This document shows positions 24,030 through 35,182 of a stretch of DNA of 64,000 nt, piece by piece. The notes below the pieces were generated by a model, which worked only from the letters and a program-made list of their open reading frames with translations, did not search any database and was not told where the DNA came from. Within the stretch, counting starts at the first letter, position 1. Each line of letters begins with the position of its first letter. The stretch is from Spinacia oleracea (taxonomy: Eukaryota; Streptophyta; Magnoliopsida; Caryophyllales; Amaranthaceae), in NCBI RefSeq assembly GCF_020520425.1, contig NC_079492.1, forward strand, positions 101,963,157-102,027,156, given 5' to 3'. The position numbers were made by a program, and so were the translations under genes.

Positions 24030-25443
24030 TGTTAGGTTATGATACATATGAATAAACATAAATCATGCGGAAAAACCATAAAGTCAGGAAACATATTATT
24101 TACACATATTCATTTAGCATAATTCAGATGCATACACTTTGTAGCGTGCCCTCCCTAGCTGCGCCCGAACCGAACAAGAACAAGTCTTTAGGACTCCAAG
24201 TGTCGTCCCTCCGTAGATAGTCCACAGCACGTCCGGATCCGCCTCAAGTTTGACCAACTAGAATCGCCCTTAAGGTACAATATATTTTCGGCTAATAGGG
24301 CAAGAATATGGCTGATTTTTCTACTTAAAAATCTTAGCTTTTTATTGTTTGAATACTTGAAATCCTCGATGTAAATATTTGACCCTTGGAACCTATTTAT
24401 AGAGTTATGGAAAAGGACTTGGAATCCTATTAGGATACTAATTTATTTAATTAGAATCTTATTAAAACTCTATTAAACAAATTCTATCTTTATTAGGATT
24501 AGGATTTAATCATATGACGAATCGCGGTAGCCTTAGAATTCAAGTAACACACTTCGAGTGATACGCTAGCACCGTACGCAGGCCTTGCGGCCCACGCACA
24601 ACACCAGCCCTTCTCGACGAAGCCCATCCCGCAGCCCCGCGTGCCGAGGCCGCTGCTGGCCTGGCCTTTGCGCTGGGCCTGGCGTGGTTCGGTTGTTGCG
24701 TGTGGTGCGTGTGGCTTGCTGGGCGATGGCCCGGCTTCGTGCTGGGCCTTCGTCTGGCAGGCCTCGTCCGATGCTAATTCGTATGATACGCTTCCGATTA
24801 AATTCCCGATTCCGGAATTTATTTCCGATACGAACAATATTTAATATTTCCGATTCCGGAATAAATTTCCGTTTCGAACAAATATTTAATATTTCCGTTT
24901 CCGGAATTATTTTCCGATTTCGATAATATTTCCGATTCTGACAATATTTCCGTTTCCGGTAATATTTCCGATTCCGGCAATATTTCCATTTCCGGTAATA
25001 TTTCCGATTCCGGCAATATTTCCATTTCCAATAATATTTTCCGATACGTACCATGTTTCCGTTTCCGGCAACATCTACGACTTGGATAATATTTATATTT
25101 CCGATACGATCCATATTTCCGTTTCCGGAGTATTCATTTCTTGCCTTTGACGATCTCAGCTCCCACTGAAACCAAGATCCGTCGATTCCGAATATCCATA
25201 GATGGAGTATTTAATTCCATTAAATACTTGATCCGTTTACGTACTATTTGTGTGACCCTACGGGTTCAGTCAAGAGTAACCGGTGGATTAATATAATTAA
25301 TTCCACTTGAACTGAAGCGGCCTCTAGCTAGGCATTCAGCTCACTTGATCTCACTGAATTATTAACTTGTTAATTAATACTGAACGACATTAATTAGACT
25401 TAACATTATATGCATACTTGGACCAAGGGCATTATTTCCTTCA
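24030..25443 (-). mobile_element. Copia B/C 5' LTR
   Basis: 1414 bp, same termini as the LTR at 2240-3636. TATA box at 24,393-24,402. Compared with its partner it carries an extra block of TTTCCG units near 24,960-25,030 and lacks a short unit near 25,125, so the array changes length between LTRs. Followed by the right-hand CTTCA duplication at 25,444-25,448. Confidence 0.9.
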
Positions 25444-25448
25444 CTTCA

Positions 25449-25543
25449 TCTCACTGAATTATTAACTTGTCAATTAATACTGAACCGCATTTATTAGACT
25501 CATCATTAAATGCATACTTGGACCAAGGGCATTATTTCCTTCA
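25449..25543 (-). mobile_element. Copia copy A 5' LTR, outer remainder
   Basis: These 95 bases match the outermost end of the Copia LTR (ending GGGCATTATTTCCTTCA in plus reading) and continue LTR A across the inserted B/C element. Confidence 0.88.
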
Positions 25544-25574
25544 CCATGATCATAAATTTATGTGACACATCACA

Positions 25575-25886
25575 AGTTGAATTCAATAAATTCAATACTT
25601 TTGCCTATCACTTTTGTGAGTTCCCGAGTGCATAAAAACCTTAGATTATATCCTAGTTGGTTGAACCTAAGGCGGATCCAAACACGTTTTGGACTATCTA
25701 CGGGGGGGGGGGGGGGTGACATTTGGAGCTCTATACTTGTTCTTGTTCGGTTCGGGAGCAGCTAGGGAAGGCACGCATCACATAGTATGTATACTAAATT
25801 ATGTTAATTGATTATGTGGTAATTAATTAATTTTGATTCTGGCTTGATGGTTTTTCAGCATGAATTATATTTTTCATAACCTAACA
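25575..25886 (+). mobile_element. Diverged Copia LTR fragment (copy E)
   Basis: Plus-oriented sequence parallel to 60,060-60,372 of copy D: GGCGGATCC, GGACTATCTACGG, CTTGTTCTTGTTCGGTTCGG, GCTAGGGAAGGCACGCA and the terminus CATAACCTAACA. No primer binding site follows, so it is a truncated or solo LTR remnant. A run of 15 G (25,702-25,716) replaces the usual CGGAGGGACGAC. The start is uncertain. Confidence 0.75.
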
Positions 25887-26264
25887 CGTGCCTCCGACTA
25901 GTCTTCTTAAAGAAATTCTATTTACACTTTCGTTCTTTTTTAGATGATCGACCTATTTGACTTTGTCCACTATTCACATAATCAATTTGATAAAATTTTG
26001 TTATTTATCCTTATATAAGTTAAAATATTTAATCATACGCGGTCTTGTTGAATTAATTTTAGTGTATACTTTAAACGTAATAAATTTATAGTTTTTACTT
26101 ATTAATAATCTGAGATATTAGTAGGTGAAGACATTACTTGGAAAACGTACTAATAATAAACGGTCATCTGCAAATTAGTTTTTCTTTTAGCATTATTCAA
26201 GGAATCACATTTAATCCAATATACTAGTTTATATGCACGCGATGCATGCGAGAGTATATATATA
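25887..26264. other. Unassigned AT-rich sequence
   Basis: Nothing recognisable on either strand. Bases 26,262-26,264 (ATA) match the triplet after 37,391 and may be the target duplication of the CACTA-type element. Confidence 0.5.
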
Positions 26265-26590
26265 CACTATTACAAAAAAAAGGGAATAGAGAACTGTTGG
26301 AATAGGCTTTAGAGGACGCAAGAGGACCGTTCTCCTGCTAAGCGATCTCTATAGTTTAGAGAATGGTTGAAATAGGCGTTCTATATACATATGAAGAGAG
26401 TATGATGGTCTTAGCTAACTGTTCTCCATTCCCTTCCTTAAATCATAAAATATAGAAGGAATAGAGAACGTTTGAGACACTTAATTTTTATGTATTTATT
26501 AAAATAGAGGACAACTTGCTTAGATAGGTGTACTATATTCTTTATTTTTTACATAAACATAGAGGGCGATTTTCTTTGATAACCGTCGTC

Positions 26591-26593
<3 letters not shown>

Positions 26594-26656
<63 letters not shown>
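26594..26656. repeat. (TA)n microsatellite, left of element E1
   Basis: About 60 bases of pure TA directly abut the element end GAGGAAGGCTC. Confidence 0.95.
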
Positions 26657-26659
<3 letters not shown>

Positions 26660-29362
26660 GAAGGCTCATGTGAGAACACCCCCTCTATGTGAGAACACAA
26701 TCTTATGTGAGAATGAATCTTGACCTTTGGATCGTTTCTAATCTAAGAGCTGAAAATCAAGGGATTACTAATGGTATTTTTGTAAATTTCTTCAAATATA
26801 CCCAGCTCATCTAATCACTTTTCACGCTTATTTTCTTTCTCTCTCTAACATGTGTTTTCTCTCCCTGTTTCTCTCCTCTCTCTCTCTCTTCTTTTGCGCC
26901 ATTACTGGACCTTAATCAAGGTCGAATTCATCTTCAAATTCGCTTTAGGATTCAAATATATTCTCGAATGCAATCATCTGATTGTTTTTTTAAAGGTATT
27001 TGTATCAATATTTGTTCATTTTTCGCAATTTCGATTTGTGTATTTTGCTTGATAATTTTTCGATTTCTGGCCTAGTTTTGATTATCGTTTTCAATTTCAT
27101 TATTATCGAATTGCAATTATCTAATTGTTGATTATCGAATTGCTTATTATTGATTTCCTAAATTTCGTGAGCTACTTTTGATTACAGAATTGCTTACTTT
27201 AGTAACTGATCTGTTTTGTTTTTGATATTCTAATTTGTTTTTGATTTGGATTTGTTTTTGTTTTAAATTTGTGATTATCGAATTGTTTATGTCAATTCAT
27301 TTTTTAATATATGTGTTTAAATTTGTATTCAATCATGTGTGTGTTTCATGCTTTTTTATTTACAGATCAGTACTCTTTCTGTTTGAGCAATGGAATCGAA
27401 AGTTCATCATAGTTCGTCCTCATCATTGAAGGAATCAAGCGAGTTTTCTTATTAATGTGTCTGATGTTTAATGTTCTGAATAATCGCTTTAAATGTTCTA
27501 CATTTGAAACCAAATGTTCTATGTACACATTATACATGTTCTGATTGTTTTATTGTTATTGTTTTCTTGATTCTGTTGTGAATAATATACAATATGCAAG
27601 TTGTAAATTGTTTTTGATGTTCTAAATTGTTGCATTACATCTTTTGCATATCAGTTTAAATCTTCTGAGTAATAGTCTTTTTTTTTTAATAGTTTCTTCT
27701 AGTGTTCTGTATAGTTATTTTTAATTACTTGTGACATTGTTTCTGCTGTTCTGAATTATTGCTTTACATGTTCTGCATTTTTAAGCCAATGTTCTATGTA
27801 AACATTATACATGTTCTGAATTGTTTTTGTTGTTCTTTTCTAGTTTCTGTTGTGAATAATGAACAATATGCAAGTTGTTCTAAATCAAATGTGGTTGTTA
27901 CTCTTGAAGTAATTCCTATATTAAGTCCTAGGGGAACTAGAGAATGGATTCCATGTTGCTTTGACGAATCACCATGAATCAGGTGAAATTTCTTGCTACT
28001 GATGTAAGGGTTTCATTTTCTAAATAGTAATTGCATATGTTCTTAATTATAATTGTATATGTTCTGAATTATAATAGCATATGTTCTGAATATAACAACA
28101 TGTGTTCTAGACTATGAGCTTACATGTCTCTAAGTGTCTTCTTCCATACTCTAGTTTTAGGGACATCCGGGGTACGTTTACTTTATTCCCTGTTGCTTAT
28201 ACTTTAATGACTCAATTTTGAAGAACTTTTAGTTCTCAAATTTTAAGCTGTAAAATCCTCCTATTTCTATTTTGATTTGTGGTCAGTGGGTAGTAGCAGT
28301 GATGAAGATAATTGATCAACATATTGGTCTGAGAATCCAGTGCCTCTCGAACCCCAGTTTATTCCATTTAATCAGTATCTAACTATTATGTTCGAGCACC
28401 AAGTCCCTCTTCCATAGGTTGATAATGTAAGGTAGAGATATGATTTATTTTGTTGAAAATATGTAATTGCAACCTGTACTTCAGCAGAATTCTTCGTCAA
28501 ATATGGAACAGATGAATTTTCCATGATTTTTTGTTGACGGCGTCATGTTCAGAATCATCATTTCTTATATTCTAACTAGTGATACATGTATTCTAAAATA
28601 GCGTCGTTTGGAAAATTAAGTTTCAGTTTATCAATATTTTTTAGGGGATCAAAAACAAGTAGTTTGCTAACTCCAAATGAATCACAAAATAATTTGACTC
28701 ATGGCAAGTGTCCTCTGCGGAAGATAAAATAAAAAACGAATGTCATATACTTGACAGAAAGAGAGGGTAGGGGGGGACTCTTTCTGCTGAAAGTATGTCG
28801 TACTCTAATATACTCTTGCTTTTTTTTTTTACTTGAAGAAGCATGAGAGCTTATTCTGCAATTTTGTCATCTATTTAAGAACTCACGTGATTTGTATAAT
28901 GTATTACTAAACTGCATTTTGAGAGTCATATATGAACTAATACACATCTGTTGGATAAGTAAGGTCTAGCTACTTTGTTGTATTTACCCATTGAATGTTG
29001 TATCATGCATAATTGGATATAGAAACATAGTAATGTGTGTTTTAGAAATAGCAGTTGCCACCTGAGATAATGGAATCTGGAAGTAGGAAAAGTCAAGATC
29101 ATTTGTCTGCTAAATATAATCAGTGAATTTGATCTCAGTGTGAAATAACTGCATAAATAGTAGGAAAACTCAAGGTCATTTGTGTTATAATGAGAATGCA
29201 TAGGTAAATATCTTTATATTGTGCGTATGTTCTAAATATCGTTGTGTATGTTCTAATTATTATTGCATATGTTCTTTTATTATACTATAACGCAAGTTGT
29301 TGCATTTTTCTATTTTCTATAGTAGTACTACATGCATTATTTTCTTGAATATTCTTTTTTAA

Positions 29363-29432
29363 AGCCTATTAGCTCAAATGGTAGAGCAATGTGCCATTGC
29401 ACATGGATGTAGGTTCAAATCCTACATAGGTT
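29363..29432 (+). tRNA. tRNA-like sequence, forward copy (probably not functional)
   Basis: A 70-base cloverleaf can be drawn: acceptor AGCCTAT with ATAGGTT (7 pairs, one G-U), TA, D arm GCTC/GAGC, anticodon stem ATGTG/CACAT with a six-base loop CCATTG, and T arm GTAGG-TTCAAAT-CCTAC. The A box TAGCTCAAATGG and B box GGTTCAAATCC fit RNA polymerase III promoters. The anticodon loop is one base short, so a working tRNA is doubtful and no amino acid is assigned. Confidence 0.5.
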
Positions 29433-30123
29433 GTATTTCTAGGGATAGTTCCTACTAGAGAGTTACCCTCCAGCACAAGCTGAACTAAGTGTCTTAAACA
29501 CCCACCCACGACCCGAGAATTCCAATCCTTGATGATTTTAGCTTTAAAGCTTAGTAGTGCAACTCTATCAGCTCTATCAACTTAACTCATCTTATAAATA
29601 CTTTTTCGCTGTTTGGCTAGGGCCTCATATGTTGGTAAATAAGGCTCACAATAAAGCAAAGTTCCAACTACACCTATGAGTAGAGCTAGCAGCAAGGACA
29701 CCCTTGTAGCGGTTTTAAGTCTAATGATTCCTCTGTCATCACCTCTTTGGAATATATCGACACCAATTCATGATAATTTAATTTGTTGTCAAATGCTATG
29801 AATAAAGGTCCTGAGCAGTTACCTATTTTCTTATCAGACTCTGCCAATGAGGAATTATGTTGGTCATACATCTTGTCCATCTCAGTCATGCTTCCCTGCT
29901 CTTTAGCTAGTTTCTCTACAAACTGCTGCCTTCAGTTCAAGTGTTAGATTTAATGTTCTAAAAACTAAGGCTAATGTTCTAAAAACTAAGGCTAATGTTC
30001 TGATAATTTATACATATGATATAAAGAAAGTAGAACATATTCAAAAGTAAATATAAGTGATTCAAAAGTAAAGAATCATCAAATAGGAGAATTAATTAAT
30101 ATCATAAATGGAAGGCAAAGAGT
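29433..30123. other. Centre of E1 between the tRNA-like copies
   Basis: About 690 bases with no recognised gene. A 67-codon minus-strand frame (29,686-29,889) begins MTEMDKMYDQHNSS and may be a captured exon, but no family was recognised. AATGTTCTAAAAACTAAGGC is repeated in tandem near 29,952-29,997. Confidence 0.4.
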
Positions 30124-30193
30124 TGCCTATGTAGGATTCGAACCTACATCATTGTGCAATCGCACAAAGCTCTACCAATTGAGCTAATAGGCA
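30124..30193 (-). tRNA. tRNA-like sequence, inverted copy (probably not functional)
   Basis: On the minus strand: acceptor TGCCTAT with ATAGGCA (7 perfect pairs), D arm GCTC/GAGC, anticodon stem TTGTG/CACAA, six-base loop CGATTG, T arm GTAGG-TTCGAAT-CCTAC. A box TAGCTCAATTGG and B box GGTTCGAATCC are consensus. The stem differs from the forward copy by paired changes, so folding has been kept. The short anticodon loop argues against translation use. Confidence 0.55.
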
Positions 30194-31375
30194 TTGTCCC
30201 AAAACATCAAGCATTGACGACCATTACTTGCAACATTACCACACACACAAAACTTCTAGAAGCAACCAAACAGAGCAGAACCGCTGCCCACCCCAGACTG
30301 ACCTGCAACAACCCTCCCACAAAAGAAATAGCTTGCACCAGCAGCTATGCAACCACTTAAGACCAACACCAATATATGCAACAACTATACTAGCCCATAA
30401 TGTTGCACATGAAAACACAACATAGCTAGCCTGACCCAAATTGTCATCAAAACAGGCAAAAAATCAGACACAAAACACATTCAGGAACATATTAGATACA
30501 TGAAGAGAACATTGGAACATAACTTTCTAGTTTCAGAACATCTTGTTATGAGATTTAGAACATAAATATCCATAAATAATAGCTTCTCTACATGAAGTGA
30601 GCAATATAAATTATGTTCTAAAAGGTGAAACTTAATGTTCTTAAGGTGAGCCTTCATGTTCTAAGAATTGAGATGATGAAATATTACCCAATATTTGAAA
30701 GGATGTCAGCTAAAAGTGTATTTTCGACAATTGGACTACAAATATGGACTTCGACACTGGTGTTTTATCTCTTTATAAACTTAGTAATACGTAGTAAAAA
30801 TTTATGTTAGATTTAATACTTAGTAATAAGTTATTGAAATTCCAAAATTGAAAACTAAACCAAAATTTGAAATCATACATTTGAATTAAACCTAATACAC
30901 GAAATCTGACAAAATCGATGAAGATAATCGATTATATTATGAAAAGTAGCATGAATTTGAAAGAAATTGATGAAAAAGTTAGGGTAAAAATGGGCGAAAT
31001 TATAGCACGATTTTAGAGGAAAAACGAAAATTGAAATCGAACCTCTTAATTGAACCTAAATAGCACGAATTACTGAAGCGTTGGTGAAGAATACCTTGAA
31101 TTTGTGGAAGTTTTTGATACAAATTCACAGAATTTGATGAGGATCGATCAGGTCGAGAACTGGGGAGAGAGAGAGGGGGAGCACCTGCGAAAATTTTAGA
31201 GAGAGAAACAAATTATGCTTCAGTAGAAACTACCGAGATTTTAGTTCACAAAATTACGCAAATGCCATTAGTCACACTATTGATATGGACGGTTAGATTA
31301 GATTTGATCCAACAGTGCAGAGAGTGTTCTTACCGTAAGAAGTGTTCTCACCATAAGAAGTGTTCTTACGGGAGC

Positions 31376-31379
<4 letters not shown>

Positions 31380-31460
<81 letters not shown>
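31380..31460. repeat. (TA)n microsatellite between E1 and E2
   Basis: About 80 bases of pure TA, flanked on the left by the end of E1 and on the right by the start of E2. Confidence 0.95.
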
Positions 31461-31463
<3 letters not shown>

Positions 31464-33200
31464 GAAGGCTCTCGTGAGAACACTTACTTACGGTGAGAAC
31501 ACTTTTTAATAATGGCAATTTCGTAATTATTATGAACAAATATCCCAATATAATTATTTTTTAACCATTTTTTTCATTATTTCCAGCCCTATTTCTCTCT
31601 CTTCGATTCCCCTTTCTCTCTCTCCTTTCGAACGCTTCTCTCACTGCTCAGTTCGCTGCTTGCCGTCGCCGATCGCCGCCGCTGCTCGCCGGTCACTGCT
31701 CGTCGTTCGCCGGACGCCGATCGCCGCTCGCCTGTCGCCGCTCGTATCTCGCGGTTGTGGCGGCGGTTGTTCTCTCTCTTCTATTCCTCTCTCTCTCTTC
31801 TCTTTTCGAACACCACCACATTCGGCCACCGCTCGTAGCCACCATCAACATCCGGCTCTCCGATCTCCGCTCGCCGCCACTCGCTGCTTGCTGCAAATAT
31901 AATCGCCGGTGGCAGCGGTGTTTCTGGTGGCCGCGAAATCGAACCAGAACACCACCACCAACAGCCGCTGCTCACCTTCCGCAGCTGCAGTAATTTAAAT
32001 CGCCGGTGGTTATGGTCGTGGTTCGTGAATCATGAATCGTTTCAATCGCTGGTGTTCGAAATCGAAATCGATTTCAATGAGCGATTTCGGTCAGTTTGTT
32101 CAATCCTCCTCCTTTCTCCTCCAATTCGAAATCAATTTCAATCAGCACTTCTCAATTCGAAATCAATTGCAATCGGAAATATTCAATCGAATCGTTGCTC
32201 GCGGTGGAAATTTTAATTGATTGTTCGAAATCGATTTTTCGTCGGCATTCTCAATTGATTGTTCGAATTTTTTGTGATTTCGTGGCTGAACTGGTCTGAG
32301 GTTACGAGATTCAGTTTTCGTGGCTAAATGGAAGGACTAGGTTTTCTGGTTGTTTGTGGTTAAGAGACATTTCCGGAAAATGTATTCGGATCTTGAAAAA
32401 TGCAAATATTCGAACATGCTTGGATATATTTAGAACATGCTTGAATAAATTTAGAACATGTTTGAATAAATTTAGAACATGAGCTTACAATTTTAGAACA
32501 TGATTGAATAATTTTAGAACATGAGCTTACAAATTTAGAACATGGTTGAACAAATTTAGAACATGGTTGAACAAATTTAGAACATCGTTAAATAAATTTA
32601 GAACATGCTTGAATAAATTATGAACATGCTTGAATAAATTTAGAACATGAGCTTACAAATTTAGAACATGGTTGAACAAATTTAGAACATGGCATGAACA
32701 AATTTAGAACATCGTTGAATAAATTTAGAACATGCTTGAATAAATTTAGAACATGAGCTTACAAATTTAGAACATGGTTGAATAATTTTAGAACATGCTT
32801 GAATTAATCTGGAACATGAGGTTAAAAATTTAGAACATGAGTTTGAAAATTTAGAACATGGTTGAATAAATTTAGAACATGGTTAAATAAGTTTAGAACA
32901 TGGTTGAATAAATTTAGAACATGCTTGAATAAATTTAGAACATGCTTGAATAAATTTAGAACATGCTTGAATAAATTTAGAACATGGTTGAATAATTTTA
33001 GAACATGCTTGAATTAATCTAGAACATGAGGTTAAAAATTTAGAACATGGTTGAATAATTTTAGAACATGCTTGAATTAATCTAGAACATCGTTAAATAA
33101 ATTTAGAACATGAGTTTGAAAATTTAGAACATTGTTGAATAAATATAGAACATAGAGAGTGTAAAAGTGTTCTCACCATAAGAAGTGTTCTTACATAAGG
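31461..33200. mobile_element. Element E2: TIR element set in (TA)n
   Basis: The left end GAGGAAGGCTCTCGTGAGAA is almost that of E1. The right end at about 33,165-33,200, reversed, gives TTATGTAAGAACAC then TGGTGAGAACAC. The interior has a CT-rich stretch, a GC-rich block of CGCCGCTCGC-like repeats (31,660-31,980) and the long AGAACAT array. Proline/arginine-rich frames in the GC block look like composition effects. No transposase. Confidence 0.6.
32395..33155. repeat. AGAACAT tandem array in E2
   Basis: Several dozen units of about 18-21 bp of the form TTTAGAACATGGTTGAATAAA, with GAGCTTACAAA and CTTGAATAAA variants in partly higher-order order. Shorter relatives of the same word (AGAACAT / ATGTTCT) are scattered through E1 at 27,440-29,300 and 29,950-30,670. 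Confidence 0.9.
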
Positions 33201-34331
33201 AGGTTCCTATGAGAATCATCTTAAGGTGAGAACCTATCTTAACGTGAGAACCACTTTTATAGCCGTTGATTACACGAAATTAACGGATGAGATTAACTCA
33301 ATCCCTCTCAAGTAAAAAGACGCGCGTACTGGTCGATCTTTTCCTTCTCTCTTCCCCAAAAATTGACTCTTCCCTTCAAAGTTCAAACCGGTCAAATTTT
33401 TCTTTCTTTCTCTCTCTTGAAGATCATAATTATTGCACAAAATTTTACCCCTAAGCCTCTGCCACCGTCATATTCATCAACAATCATCGGAGAGGTATTG
33501 TCGACAAATGCAATAGCACCACCTGGCTTCAATTAGGTCTAGGTAGAACCCACGTTAATCATACTTCGGCTCATAAATCAACAGCTCAGATGATGCACAT
33601 GGAAGGAGGAGGGGGCGGCGGAGGTGGATTAATGCTAGAGCTCAACCAAGGAGAAGGAGGAGGTGGTGGTGGTGGAAACACGAAATGGTACATCCATTGC
33701 CGGCGGTGTATGAGTCTGGAATGAATGCAACAACGACACTTTGATTTTACAACTAGTAATATGTTTGTTGGTGGAGGGATTGGATCTGCAAATAATGTAG
33801 CCACTCATTTCTAATGACGACTTCTCATCCACGCCAACCTCAATCTCAATCTCATCCCCTAACAGCAATTAGTTGCAATTTAATTTTAATTGATTATTGG
33901 TTTTTTTTAAATCATTTGATTCAGAATTTGCTGCAGCAAGAAGAATCACTTAAGCGTAAGTGAAGGAAGAAGGGTGCAAATGCAGAGGCAACATTGAATA
34001 AAAAGTTGTACACTTTTTTTTTAAGTGAATATGCATAATTTTAAAACTAAATGTGCATATAATGTTTACTAAATATGCATATTTTTTGTAAGGTGAAAAT
34101 AAAAATTCATATTCATCTCGAAAAAAAGATGCACATATAGTTGAAATATTATGCATATTTAGTTCAAAAAATATGCACATTTAGTTTAAAAATATGCATT
34201 TATTGGTACTCTATATTTACGATTTTTAAGAGATTAATATATTCATATGTGCGTATAATGACCATCAGATTTTGTTTGATCGAACGGTTATAAAGTGGTT
34301 CTCACCGTAAGTTGGTTCTCACAGGAACCTC

Positions 34332-34335
<4 letters not shown>
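33201..34335. mobile_element. Element E3: TIR element next to (TA)n
   Basis: The left end AGGTTCCTATGAGAATCATC with GTGAGAACC repeats pairs with the right end, reversed GAGGTTCCTGTGAGAACC. It abuts E2 directly on the left and a TA tract on the right. Inside are a GGT-rich block (33,605-33,675, giving polyproline in the reverse frame) and repeats of ATATGCAT/AAATGTGCATAT (33,980-34,200). Confidence 0.6.

Positions 34336-34384
<49 letters not shown>
34336..34384. repeat. (TA)n microsatellite, right of E3
   Basis: About 49 bases of TA directly after the E3 terminus. Confidence 0.95.
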
Positions 34385-34386
<2 letters not shown>

Positions 34387-34852
34387 CATAAACAAGTATT
34401 AAATATATTAAAATATAACGTATGTTTTACAAGTTACTCCTATACGTTTATAAAATGAAATGGAAAAATAACATGATGGAAAATCAAATGCCAGAAATGA
34501 TATTAAAGGAGGAACCCAAAAAAACACTTTAGCATAAACATCACATAACGAACTTCCAAAATAACCCAGAAAAAATTCTAAAAGTTACAATATTCAACAA
34601 AGTATTAGATCATGATTCTAGAGCACGGTGGTTCGTGTCGGGAGGAATAGATAGGACTAGCAGTTGCTCAATTGGACCACTAAGAATACCAACCGGGATA
34701 ACTAAGATCGGCTTTTAAAATATACATCAAGTCGTCACTGCTACCAGCCTACCACCCATCATCGTTGCTGGCTTGAAACAACCACATAAAAGCCAAGAAG
34801 AAAACCTAGAATATTTAAAAAAAGGTATAGTGTACAATACTTTTACAACATA
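34385..34852. other. Unassigned sequence inside the CACTA-like interval
   Basis: AT-rich, no long frame, no repeat recognised. Probably the body of the CACTA-like element. Confidence 0.4.
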
Positions 34853-35180
34853 CTCCCTCCGTCCCGGAATACTTGACCTGTTTTCCTTATCGGGCCGTCC
34901 CTTAATACTTGACCTGTTTCTAAAAATGGAAATACTCTAACAATATTATATTATTTCTCACTCCACCCCTATTAACCCACCTACCCCCTACTCCATACAA
35001 AAAATAATTAAAAATTTAACCCCTATTCTCCTCCAACCCCACCCCTTCACACATTTCCCATTAACTACATTAAAATAATACCCCACTATCAACTACTACC
35101 TATTAAATTAAATAAGTCAATTCAAGTCCCTTAAACTCTGTGCCGGTCAAACTGAGTCGAGTATTCCGGGACGGAGGGAG
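34853..35180. mobile_element. Stowaway-type MITE
   Basis: 328 bp with termini CTCCCTCCGTCCCGGAATAC and its reverse complement at the right, and a TA duplication on both sides (34,851-34,852 and 35,181-35,182). These are the defining features of Stowaway (Tc1/mariner-derived) MITEs. Non-coding; it would rely on a mariner-like transposase elsewhere. Confidence 0.93.
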
Positions 35181-35182
35181 TA

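Larger units (their letters stand above)
2240..25443 (-). mobile_element. Copia LTR retrotransposon B/C, full length, split by Gypsy1
   Basis: Two LTRs of the same family (2240-3636 and 24,030-25,443), both in minus orientation, bound this insertion. The sequence CTTCA stands immediately outside both ends (2235-2239 and 25,444-25,448), a clean 5-bp target duplication. The surrounding sequence is LTR A of the same family, so the element inserted into its relative. Without the nested Gypsy1 its own length is about 10.1 kb. The coding core is badly decayed: only a reverse-transcriptase block is recognisable (18,856-19,119). The two LTRs differ by small indels and several substitutions, so this insertion is older than Gypsy1. 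Copia is the established reading because of the tRNA-iMet type PBS, the RT motif order and the gag in the sister copy D. Confidence 0.88.
26657..31379. mobile_element. Element E1: TIR element set in (TA)n
   Basis: The left end starts GAGGAAGGCTC and repeats GTGAGAACAC. The right end, reversed, starts AAAGGCTCCCGTAAGAACAC. Similarity continues inward about 130-150 bases (CTAATCTAA, ACTAATGG.ATTT on both sides). Both ends sit directly against TA tracts. The interior has a CT-rich start after each TIR, scattered ATGTTCT/AGAACAT words and a central pair of tRNA-like sequences. No transposase frame. Resembles microsatellite-targeting MITE-like elements described in plants; family not assigned. Confidence 0.65.

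Noticed and set aside
29363..29432. A functional tRNA gene
   Set aside because: The anticodon loop has six bases instead of seven, no clear anticodon fits, and it lies inside a mobile element with an inverted partner. Kept only as tRNA-like.
31641..31993. Several short frames in the GC-rich part of E2
   Set aside because: They arise from CGCCGCTCGC-like repeats and appear on both strands in different phases.
32395..33155. CRISPR array
   Set aside because: Direct repeats without unique spacers of constant size, in a plant nuclear element with no Cas genes. It is a tandem array.
33586..33804. Proline-rich minus-strand frame in E3
   Set aside because: It is the translation of a GGTGGTGG/GGAGGA simple repeat, with no start context or homology.
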